Positions 50,796 to 58,352 of a stretch of DNA of 64,000 nt are shown here, piece after piece (position 1 is the stretch's first letter; every line of letters begins with the position of its first letter). The stretch is from JADLHS01 sp036274115 (GTDB taxonomy: Bacteria; Verrucomicrobiota; Verrucomicrobiia; Limisphaerales; JADLHS01). The notes beneath the pieces were generated by a model. It saw nothing but the letters and a program-made list of their open reading frames with translations. It did no database searches and was not told the origin of the DNA. The DNA lies in NCBI GenBank assembly GCA_036274115.1, contig DASUGI010000107.1:15094-79093 (forward strand). The letters are read 5' to 3'. The position numbers were made by a program, and so were the translations under genes.

Positions 50796-52670
50796 TTATG
50801 GGTCGATCACGGCGCGAAGGCGCATGAAGCCGGCGGGATTCGGCTCAGTCGGGATTCCACCATGCAGCAGGTTGGTATTCCCAAAATCCGTCACGCCCGA
50901 AGTCGTCCAGTTCCCCAGGTTCGTAGCTTGCTCAATCTCCAGGTGACCATCCGCACGCGGAGTTTGCGGCACGCTGAGGTGCAAAAAGCCGTTCGCCAGC
51001 CAATTGGTCACCTTGGGGTAGCTGACCTGTGTGTCCATCCGCGTGCCGACGAGATATTCGAACAGGTTCGGAAAGCCGTCCATATCGCGATCATTGTTGG
51101 GTTGCGACCGGATTGCGCGAGCGACGCTCGCGAGGGCGTTGAGCCGGCCGCCGGAAAGACAGAGGCCGTTATAACTTGGTCGCGTAATGACCGAGCCGAG
51201 AATGCCGCTCTTGATCTCGGAGGCATTCCAGTCAGGGTTCAGGTATTTCATCGCCGCTGCGACGGCAGTCACGAACGGCGCGGCTTGTGAAGTGCCGACG
51301 TAGTATGCGTAGCTCGTCCCGAGCACTGGGGACAAAATGTCGGTTCCCGGCGCGAACAGGTCCACATTGGTCAATCCGTAATTCGATGGATTGAAAGTAT
51401 CCGCCCAACGCACGTCCATCCGATCGTGATTGCCTGCCGCAAGAATGTTTGTCTGCGGATAACAACTCGGATAGTTCGGGGTCACGTCATTGTCGACGCC
51501 CTGGTTGCCCGCGCAAATTGAAAGGAGAATCCCGGCGGACTGACAGTCATTGAACTCGGTATTGAGTATGGCGTTGAAAGGATAATTCTGAAGCGAGAGA
51601 TTCATGATGGGCACGCCCATTTGCCGCGCGTACGTCGTAGCCGCGATCAGTGAGGACGTCAGGCCGGAATTGTTTGCATTGAGTATCTTGCACACGAGAA
51701 TCTTTACACCGCCAATCATCCCGGCAATGCCCATGCCGTTGTTCCGATTGGCCGCGATGATGCCAGTCACGTTGGAACCATGGCCGTGATCATCGGTCGG
51801 ATTGTTGTCGCCATTCGCAAAATCCCATCCGCGAAAGTCATCCACGCGGCCGTTGCTGTCGTTGTCCACTCCATCGCCCGGAATTTCTGCCGTGTTGGTC
51901 CACGTGATGCCTTGCAAATCGGGATGAGTGAAATTCAAACCCGAGTCGAGGACTGCCACCACGATACCTGATGTGTTTTCGAGAACATCCCAAAGCTCTG
52001 GACCATCCACGTCGGCATCCGCCATACCGCTGGATTGGCCCACGTTATGAATGCCCCATTGGTTGGTGAAGTACGCATCATTCGGGATACCCCCGCCGAA
52101 GCCCACCCCGTCTGCTTCCACGATTTCAACGGCGCTTGTATTTGTACCCAAAGTGATCAGGGCTCGGCGCATTCCGTCAATCGATGCTTCGCGGAGCCGG
52201 GCCGTGCAAACATCCGGTGCAACGAATTCGCCAAAATCCATGTCAAGGCGGTGCAACAACTCCCGCACAGCATTCTCTGAAGTTTGTGCGTGCACTTTGA
52301 TGATCAATTGGTCCGCGAGGAACATCTCGCGGCGCAGGCACACCCAATTACTGCGGCTCGCATCCTTTTGCCAATCCTCGCTCACCAGCAGAGCTCCGGG
52401 ATGAATTCCTGACCTCACCAATCGCGTACGCCTCACCTCGCCCTCGGGCAACGATACAACGCGCTGGTCGAGCACGTGACCCTGGGCCACTGTTTGCTCC
52501 ACGGGATGGGACGATGTTGCCGAGTCCAACGGGAATACCGGCGTGGAATCTGAAGCGAGCAACGGGGCAAACGGTGGGGCCACCGATGAATCACCTGATG
52601 CCGGGAAAGCCAGCCCGCTCAGCGCGGGAAGAATTCCAGCCAGGAGCAGTTCACGCCCGTAGAATTTCAT
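50796..52670 (-). CDS. Secreted subtilisin-like (S8) serine protease
   Basis: A 624-residue subtilase with an N-terminal signal (ELLLAGILPALSGLAFPASG) and a long propeptide-like region. The catalytic Asp is in VVAVLDSGLNFTHPDL (near residue 240), His in PTDDHGHGSNVTGIIA (near 298) and Ser in YVGTSQAAPFVTAVAAAM (near 458); the oxyanion Asn is in SICAGNQGVDND. The C-terminal 110 residues carry NNDRDMDGFPNLFEYLVGT, a calcium-loop-like segment shared by verrucomicrobial exported proteins, and a terminal beta domain. The ATG at 52670 places the signal peptide at the N-terminus; an upstream start at 52706 is possible. Confidence 0.9.
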   Translation of the reverse strand: MKFYGRELLLAGILPALSGLAFPASGDSSVAPPFAPLLASDSTPVFPLDSATSSHPVEQTVAQGHVLDQRVVSLPEGEVRRTRLVRSGIHPGALLVSEDWQKDASRSNWVCLRREMFLADQLIIKVHAQTSENAVRELLHRLDMDFGEFVAPDVCTARLREASIDGMRRALITLGTNTSAVEIVEADGVGFGGGIPNDAYFTNQWGIHNVGQSSGMADADVDGPELWDVLENTSGIVVAVLDSGLNFTHPDLQGITWTNTAEIPGDGVDNDSNGRVDDFRGWDFANGDNNPTDDHGHGSNVTGIIAANRNNGMGIAGMIGGVKILVCKILNANNSGLTSSLIAATTYARQMGVPIMNLSLQNYPFNAILNTEFNDCQSAGILLSICAGNQGVDNDVTPNYPSCYPQTNILAAGNHDRMDVRWADTFNPSNYGLTNVDLFAPGTDILSPVLGTSYAYYVGTSQAAPFVTAVAAAMKYLNPDWNASEIKSGILGSVITRPSYNGLCLSGGRLNALASVARAIRSQPNNDRDMDGFPNLFEYLVGTRMDTQVSYPKVTNWLANGFLHLSVPQTPRADGHLEIEQATNLGNWTTSGVTDFGNTNLLHGGIPTEPNPAGFMRLRAVIDP

Positions 52671-52978
52671 CACACGGGAGAAAGCATGTTGCGGAGTCAC
52701 AGTCAAGCAACCGCCGTATTGATACTGTGATGCAAGGGCATGTGGCGGCCCGACGATGGATTACAAAGCTCAGAAGGTCCCGGGCACATTTTCCTTGTGG
52801 CGGACGAATAGGCAATGAAGTCCAACGTCTACATTTAGTGGTCACGGACAATGAACAACGGGGCTCGAGCTTTGAACCAGGTTCGGCTCAGGCTAACCCG
52901 GATAACCCGGATAACGGGACAAACTTGACGTCCGGCCAGGGTTCTGGGACACTTACAGCGTGTGGAAAGGCTGATGTT

Positions 52979-54436
52979 ATGAAGATTCGACACTTTCCTG
53001 CCGCGATAATCGCTGCCGCGATACCTCTGTCAGGCCCCTTTGCGTCGTCCAGTGTCGCCCAGGAATCAGCGACATCCACCCCGACAGAGCCGCCCCCCCC
53101 TCCGCCTCCCGTCGTGGAGCGGGTTCAATTGTCTGGTGGTGCGGAAGATGTCCTTAAGCTTTCCAAAGCCAAGGTTAACGATGATGTAATCATTGCCTTC
53201 GTCCAAAATGGCAATCGCAATTTCAGCTTAAGCGCAACTGAGATTCTCTACCTGCGCAACCAAGGTGTGTCCGACCGGGTTTTGACAGCGATGCTGGGCC
53301 AAACGCCGCCACCACCTGCTTCCCCGGCGGAATCTGAATCCAACTTCGCCGCACAAGCGAGCGCACCTCAATATATTTCATCGCCAACGACCTCATACGT
53401 TGAGACTCCTTCCACTGTTTATGTGGGAACACCGAGTTACTATTCCTTTTATGACCCGTGGCCGTATTGGTCCACCTGGTATGCGTATCCGGCATTCTCA
53501 TTTGGCTTTTACTGGGGGTGGGGTTGGGGGGGCTGCGGCTACTGGAGCTACCCGAGTTATTGTTATCCGAAATACAATTACTGTTATAGCGGCTCGTGGA
53601 ACAATTACTGCAACGGCTATTATTCCTCTACAGCAGTCAGAGTGAATTCCCGGCCGGTCGCCACCGGCAATCAGGCACTGGTTTCCGAAATGCGGCAACC
53701 TTCCGGTGTGAGTCGGGGTCGGCCGCTGGTTTCTGAAATGCGGCAGCCTTCTGGCGTGAATCAAGGCAATGCGCTGGTTTCCGAAGGAAGGCAACCATCC
53801 GGCGTCGGGGGCGGGAATCAAGCCAACACACGCAGTAGGATTAATCGCGTTGAGAATCGGTCCGCTCCAGGTCGAGCGCAGCCTACGAGTTTCTTTACAG
53901 GTAACAATCAAACCGCCACGCCGCGTCCGGGCAGCGAAACCGCAACAGCCCCCAGCGTCAGAACGCGAACCGTGTCTTCGGGTGATCCCGGCAATAACCG
54001 GATCCCGGCCAGTCGCCCGGTCGAGAACGGTGCCCGCCAACCAAGTCGGCCCAATATCACGAGTTCACGCCCAACGACTGCATTTAATGGTACGAGCCAA
54101 AGACCAGCGGCTCCGACCTTCTCCAATCAACGCGGAGCGTCAATCTCGCGCCCCAGCGTTGGAGCAAGCAGAGGTCCGAGCACGAGCTTCAGCCGTCCGG
54201 CAACTCCGGTCAGTCGCAGCGTGGCCAGCCCATCAGCATCGTTTCAGCGGAGCTCCAGCCCCGGCTTTCGAAGCAGTGGGAGCATGAATGTCAGCCGTCC
54301 GAGCATGAGCGCGCCATCATTCAGCAGCCGCAGTAGTTCCGGGGCATTTCGCGGCGGTGGATTCTCGGGAGGTTCTCGCAGCATGGCTTCGAGTGGCGGT
54401 GGTTTCCGCGGCGGAGGCGGGGGTCGCGGACGCTGA
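52979..54436 (+). CDS. Secreted low-complexity protein with Tyr/Trp-rich and Ser/Arg/Gly-rich regions
   Basis: A 485-residue exported protein. After a signal peptide (IIAAAIPLSGPFASSSVAQ) there is a Pro-rich hinge, then a helical segment (VLKLSKAKVNDDVIIAFVQN and TEILYLRNQGVSDRVLTAML, about 55-105) that looks like a small repeat motif common in verrucomicrobial envelope proteins. Next is a Tyr/Trp/Gly-rich stretch (about 140-215). Three tandem 16-residue repeats with LVSEMRQPSGV follow (bases 53678-53821). The C-terminal half is Ser/Arg/Pro/Gly-rich and ends in Gly-rich repeats. It is likely disordered and cell-surface or matrix-related. Function unknown. Confidence 0.7.
   Translation: MKIRHFPAAIIAAAIPLSGPFASSSVAQESATSTPTEPPPPPPPVVERVQLSGGAEDVLKLSKAKVNDDVIIAFVQNGNRNFSLSATEILYLRNQGVSDRVLTAMLGQTPPPPASPAESESNFAAQASAPQYISSPTTSYVETPSTVYVGTPSYYSFYDPWPYWSTWYAYPAFSFGFYWGWGWGGCGYWSYPSYCYPKYNYCYSGSWNNYCNGYYSSTAVRVNSRPVATGNQALVSEMRQPSGVSRGRPLVSEMRQPSGVNQGNALVSEGRQPSGVGGGNQANTRSRINRVENRSAPGRAQPTSFFTGNNQTATPRPGSETATAPSVRTRTVSSGDPGNNRIPASRPVENGARQPSRPNITSSRPTTAFNGTSQRPAAPTFSNQRGASISRPSVGASRGPSTSFSRPATPVSRSVASPSASFQRSSSPGFRSSGSMNVSRPSMSAPSFSSRSSSGAFRGGGFSGGSRSMASSGGGFRGGGGGRGR
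53678..53821 (+). repeat. Three tandem 48-base repeats
   Basis: Units begin at 53678, 53726 and 53774, each starting ctggtttc(c/t)gaa and encoding LVSE(M/G)RQPSGV plus five more residues. Their exact 48-base spacing suggests recent tandem duplication inside the low-complexity gene. Confidence 0.9.
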
Positions 54437-54456
54437 TTTCGCGGTCACGGGGAGTT

Positions 54457-55368
54457 TCATTCTTCAAACAACGCCTGCGCGAACTGTTTCGCGTCGAATG
54501 GTTGTAAGTCATCCGGTTGTTCGCCAAGGCCGACGAATTTGATAGCCAGGCCAAGCTCCTTTTGAATTGCGACGACCATGCCACCTTTGCTCGTGCCATC
54601 AAGCTTGGTCACAACAAGGCCTGTCAGCGGGACGGACTTATTGAATTCGCGCGCCTGATTCAGAGCGTTCATGCCAGTGCTTCCGTCCAAAACGAGCAAG
54701 ACCTCATGCGGCGCTCCGGGGAGTTGTTTGCCGATGACCCGATGCAGCTTATGCAACTCCTGCATCAAATTGTGTTTGGTGTGCAGGCGGCCGGCGGTAT
54801 CAATGAAAAGATAATCGGCCTTGCGCGCCTGGGCCGCGGTCACGGCGTCGTGCGCTACGGCGGCCGCATCCGCGCCGTAGGCCCCGGCAATTACTTCCAC
54901 CTTGAGGCGGGTGCCCCAAAGTTTGAGCTGCTCGATGGCAGCAGCGCGGAAAGTGTCGCACGCAGCGAGCAATGCGATTTTGTTTTGCGACTGAATGTAG
55001 TGCGCCAGTTTTGCGGCAGTCGTCGTCTTGCCCGTGCCATTCACGCCAACGATGGACACCACGGTCGGACCGCTCGGCACTTGAATTAAGTCCGCCTTGT
55101 TGGCAGACAAACCTTTTTCAATCTCGGACCGCGCGACGGAGAGATAGTCCAATCCACCTGATCCCTGGCTCTCGTAGGCCTTCTTGACCGCGTCAATGAT
55201 CTGAGTGCTCATCGCCATCCCCAGGTCCGCGGCGATCAGTGCGGTTTCCATTTCTTCCAACGACTCGGCGGTGAGCTTGGGCGACCGCGTGACAATGCGT
55301 TTAATCTCGTGCGTGAGCCGGGCCTGGGTTTTGGCGAGACCCGCTTTGAATTTGTCAAAAAGTCCCAT
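54457..55368 (-). CDS. ftsY: Signal recognition particle receptor FtsY
   Basis: A 303-residue SRP GTPase. The N and G domains are present and the acidic A domain is nearly absent, as in many bacteria. The G1 motif VSIVGVNGTGKTTTAAKLAH is near residue 107, the IBD region follows with LLAACDTFRAAAIEQLKLWG, G3 is FIDTAGRLHTKHNLM near residue 190, and G4 is TKLDGTSKGG near 255 with the closing GLGEQPDDLQPFD. It targets ribosomes carrying signal peptides to the membrane. It is the first of a minus-strand group read after PHP and nusB in transcription order. Confidence 0.96.
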   Translation of the reverse strand: MGLFDKFKAGLAKTQARLTHEIKRIVTRSPKLTAESLEEMETALIAADLGMAMSTQIIDAVKKAYESQGSGGLDYLSVARSEIEKGLSANKADLIQVPSGPTVVSIVGVNGTGKTTTAAKLAHYIQSQNKIALLAACDTFRAAAIEQLKLWGTRLKVEVIAGAYGADAAAVAHDAVTAAQARKADYLFIDTAGRLHTKHNLMQELHKLHRVIGKQLPGAPHEVLLVLDGSTGMNALNQAREFNKSVPLTGLVVTKLDGTSKGGMVVAIQKELGLAIKFVGLGEQPDDLQPFDAKQFAQALFEE

Positions 55369-55404
55369 TAAAGAATCCCGAATACGAAGCGTGGCATTTT
55401 GGAA

Positions 55405-56256
55405 TCAATTTGCAGCTGCCGCGGCGCGTTTTTCGTCAGCCGCCTTTTTGGCCGCGTAAAGTTTCTCGACGTGTCGGTAGTCGAGCTTCACCGTGCCAAT
55501 GAGAGGTTTGCCCTTGCTCAGACCGTGGCAATCCGAGCCCCCCGTGACCAGGAGACCGTGCTCTTGAGCGACCTTTTGATATCGCTCTGCAGTGGCTACG
55601 TTATGCTTGGTATGGAAACACTCGATGCCGTCAAGCCCGGCCGCAACGAGTTCAGGAATGGATTCATCAGTTTTGTTCAATCCTGGATGCGCCATGACGG
55701 CCAGTCCCCCGGCTTGATGTATCAGGTCAATGGCCTCGAGTGCCGACATCTTTGCCTTGGGCACCCATGCCGGTCGACCCTTCTTTAAAAACCGCTCAAA
55801 CGCCTCGTCGAGGGTGCCGCAAAGCCGGGCCTTGACCAGAGCACGAGCAACATGCGGACGGCCCGGCGACCGACAATTCGCCAGCGCGAACACTTCCTCC
55901 GCGTCCAACGGGATGTTCAGCTGATTGATCCGTGCGACCATCTCCCGAATGCGCTGTTGCCGCACTTTTTGAAACTTGGCGATTTCATTGACGAGTTTCG
56001 GGTTGCCGGCGTCCACGAGGTACGCGAGGATATGCAGTTCATTGCCGTTGTGCTCTGCGGTTAACTCCGTGCCGACGATGAACTCTATGACTTCCCGGGA
56101 ACAGGCGGCTGCGGTTCGCTCACATCCCTCAACCGTGTCGTGATCGGTTAATGCGATCGCCCGCAATCCCGCCCGCTTCGCGCGTTCCACGACTTCTTCC
56201 GGCGTAAAGGTGCCGTCGGAAAAATTCGAATGGAGATGGAGGTCGGCGAAGCTCAT
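55405..56256 (-). CDS. PHP-domain phosphatase (YciV/RNase AM-like)
   Basis: A 283-residue PHP phosphoesterase. MSFADLHLHSNFSDGTFTPE gives the HxH metal motif, IALTDHDTVEG near residue 34 the next metal site, GTELTAEHNGNELHILAYLV the Glu and His, LAVMAHPGLNK near residue 190 another His and VTGGSDCHG near 240 the last Asp/His pair. This arrangement matches 5'-3' exonuclease or 3',5'-bisphosphonucleoside phosphatase (RNase AM). Its start overlaps the stop of nusB by four bases (ATGA), so translation is probably coupled. The C-terminus ends in an Ala/Lys-rich tail. Confidence 0.88.
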   Translation of the reverse strand: MSFADLHLHSNFSDGTFTPEEVVERAKRAGLRAIALTDHDTVEGCERTAAACSREVIEFIVGTELTAEHNGNELHILAYLVDAGNPKLVNEIAKFQKVRQQRIREMVARINQLNIPLDAEEVFALANCRSPGRPHVARALVKARLCGTLDEAFERFLKKGRPAWVPKAKMSALEAIDLIHQAGGLAVMAHPGLNKTDESIPELVAAGLDGIECFHTKHNVATAERYQKVAQEHGLLVTGGSDCHGLSKGKPLIGTVKLDYRHVEKLYAAKKAADEKRAAAAAN

Positions 56257-56759
56257 TTCACGTTTCTCGCCGGCCGAGGAAGTTCGGCTTTGACCTTGTC
56301 CAGGATGCCGTTGACGAACTTGCCGCTATCCTGCGTGGAGAACTTTTTCGCAATGTCCACTGCTTCGTTGATGCTCACCACTGGCGGAATGTCTTCGCGA
56401 TGTAACATCTCATAAATCGCCAGCCGCAGGATGTTGCGGTCCACCGCCGCGATGCGGTGCAGCTCCCAGTTTTTAACGTGCTTCCGGATGTGTTCGTCCA
56501 GTGCGTCCCGGTGCTGCAGGGTTCCGCGAATGAGAGGTTCGGCAAACAAGCGCATCTCCGCTTCATCCGCGCTTGGCGGAGGCAGCTCAATCGGTTGGCC
56601 CCACGTGGCTTTGCCTTTGTCCTCGGCTATGGCTGCCGCCCGCTGAGACTGCCAGAATTCATTGAGAGCCCGCTCGACGTCGTCTGGCGGGTTGAGATCG
56701 TGCTGAAACAGGAACTGAACGGCGCGCTCGCGCGCCTCGCGGCGTTTTCCCATAAACAT
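56253..56759 (-). CDS. nusB: Transcription antitermination factor NusB
   Basis: A 168-residue NusB protein, which with NusE binds boxA RNA in rRNA transcription. KRREARERAVQFLFQHDLNP is the N-terminal signature, and the C-terminal block WELHRIAAVDRNILRLAIYE then IPPVVSINEAVDIAKKFSTQ and SGKFVNGILDKV is the family hallmark. A 20-residue insert near EDKGKATWGQPIELPPPS makes it slightly longer than the usual 140 residues. It overlaps the PHP gene, and it is 58 bases downstream of the small gene at 56818. Confidence 0.93.
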   Translation of the reverse strand: MFMGKRREARERAVQFLFQHDLNPPDDVERALNEFWQSQRAAAIAEDKGKATWGQPIELPPPSADEAEMRLFAEPLIRGTLQHRDALDEHIRKHVKNWELHRIAAVDRNILRLAIYEMLHREDIPPVVSINEAVDIAKKFSTQDSGKFVNGILDKVKAELPRPARNVK

Positions 56760-56817
56760 CCAGACGATGCCGCAAGTTGCTGGACTGCGAAATGAAAAAC
56801 TTCGGCCAGGCCATCAA

Positions 56818-57153
56818 TCAGAGGCTGTTGTAATACGCGTCAGCCTCGTCTTCCTGCCGGATAACCTGATCGAACTTGCGTCCGCTTTTCTTGAGAATGT
56901 CGGCAATGTGAGGAGCGACCCAGCGCTTCGGGACGTTACTTGGGGGCATCGGCTTAAGGCGGCAACCGTCCTTTTCATCCATTTCGACGATTCCCCGCTC
57001 CAACATTCGCAGCAATACCGGCTTGGCCCAGTCCGGGGATTCGCGAAAGCGCTGTTTTCCGCCAGCGTAACGATAGATGGAAACTACCGGTACATATTGA
57101 GACTTCTGCCCTTTAAGAAAGAAATACACCTCGCGTTCGTCAGCATCCATCAT
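56818..57153 (-). CDS. Small protein of unknown function, possible winged-helix-like
   Basis: A 111-residue protein starting MMDADEREVYFFLKGQKSQY. The central part, VPVVSIYRYAGGKQRFRESP through PVLLRMLERGIVEMDEKDG, has the helix-strand pattern of a small winged-helix domain (a turn then a beta hairpin). The C-terminus holds PPSNVPKRWVAPHIADILKK and DADAYYNSL-like polar residues. I do not recognise a family. It precedes nusB in the same direction and may be a small RNA- or DNA-binding partner of that operon. Confidence 0.6.
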   Translation of the reverse strand: MMDADEREVYFFLKGQKSQYVPVVSIYRYAGGKQRFRESPDWAKPVLLRMLERGIVEMDEKDGCRLKPMPPSNVPKRWVAPHIADILKKSGRKFDQVIRQEDEADAYYNSL

Positions 57154-57438
57154 AACGATTTTCTCGGAGCTGTAAGGTTAGCACCGGGACCGTACTCGTC
57201 CACCGATTCTTTCGAGGATGGAAAATGGATTCCTGAACTGAGACACGCCGCCAACACTTACTTGCCGAAATCCAGCCAAAAACCGTTCTCCGCTTCCGGG
57301 AACCATCGGCCCGAATCGTTTGGCCTTGTAATTGCGGTTGAAACGGCGGGATTTTTGTCCGTAAAATTCCGTTGACAGGCAACGACATGCTCCTAAACTA
57401 GAGCCGTAAAGTCACTGTCAAAGCAACCGGAAGCCATT

Positions 57439-58284
57439 ATGAAACTAGCAAGCAAGACTCTGATTGGGTTGTTGGCTGGCGTTTTATCACTTGCGCTCGT
57501 CGCCAGTGCTGAAGCCCAAACCTCCAAGCAACGCACCGGCAAAGTCGTGCGCATCAAAGGTGCGGCGCGTTATTCAACTGGCAATAACGTTTGGCAACCA
57601 CTCAAAGTTGGCTCCATTCTAAAGGCGGGTTACATCGTCCAGACCGCGCAGGATTCTTACACGGATATCGTGTTGAATGAAGAAGCCAGTGTTCCGGCGG
57701 CTCCCGCGGGAATCCCGTCAAAGGCCCCTGCGGCTTCAAGCTCAAGCTCGTCCGCTTCCCCGAGTTCCGCTGCGGCTCGTTCGGTTGATCAGGATGTTGT
57801 TCGGGTTTTGCCTGACACTGTCCTTTCGTTTGATCGCTTAACGGCAGTTGAAACCGGCGGCGATCGGGTCACCGAAACAGAACTTGATCTTCGGACGGGT
57901 GCGATCTTCGGAGCTGTGAAGAAGCAGGCTGCGGCTTCGCGTTTCGAAATCAAGATCCCGAACGGCGTTGCCGGTATTCGCGGCACTTACTTTTATGCCA
58001 GTTCCAAGGGTATGTTCTCCTGCTTGAGCGGCTCAATGGTCGCGGCCTACACCAACGCTGACGGTACTCCCGGAACACAGGTGGTCGCCGGCGGAAATCA
58101 GTTTAACACGGCAACGCGTGAACTGGCGCCCATCGGAGCTTCTCTCTTGACTCAACTCAACATTCTGGTGGATGACGTTTCTGCGCTCACGCAGCGGCAA
58201 GCCGCAACGGGCGCGGGTCGCGTGCCCAATGACGAGGCGTATATCGATCAAACGGTGTATCCGGTATCGCGCTCAGGTCCGTAA
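57439..58284 (+). CDS. FecR-domain exported protein
   Basis: A 281-residue protein with a signal peptide (LIGLLAGVLSLALVASAEAQ). The FecR-like beta domain covers about residues 34-225: QPLKVGSILKAGYIVQTAQD, a Ser/Ala-rich insert (residues 93-115) and DTVLSFDRLTAVETGGDRVT then ELDLRTGAIFGAVKKQAAAS and FEIKIPNGVAGIRGTYFYAS, a typical FecR ending. FecR domains in such proteins often sense the cell envelope and neighbour CHASE2 cyclases, as here. A terminator at 58304-58337 separates the two genes. Confidence 0.87.
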   Translation: MKLASKTLIGLLAGVLSLALVASAEAQTSKQRTGKVVRIKGAARYSTGNNVWQPLKVGSILKAGYIVQTAQDSYTDIVLNEEASVPAAPAGIPSKAPAASSSSSSASPSSAAARSVDQDVVRVLPDTVLSFDRLTAVETGGDRVTETELDLRTGAIFGAVKKQAAASRFEIKIPNGVAGIRGTYFYASSKGMFSCLSGSMVAAYTNADGTPGTQVVAGGNQFNTATRELAPIGASLLTQLNILVDDVSALTQRQAATGAGRVPNDEAYIDQTVYPVSRSGP

Positions 58285-58303
58285 CGTTCGCCTTTTCCCC
58301 CTC

Positions 58304-58337
58304 ACCCAGAGCAGCCTTGAGTTGCTCTGGGTTTTTT
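58304..58337 (+). terminator. Rho-independent terminator after the FecR gene
   Basis: A 10-bp stem (acccagagca, 58304-58313 against tgctctgggt at 58323-58332) with a 9-base loop and six T at 58332-58337. It lies 20 bases after the stop and just before the GTG of the cyclase gene, so part of the readthrough may be attenuated there. Confidence 0.85.
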
Positions 58338-58352
58338 GTTTAGTTCGCCCCG

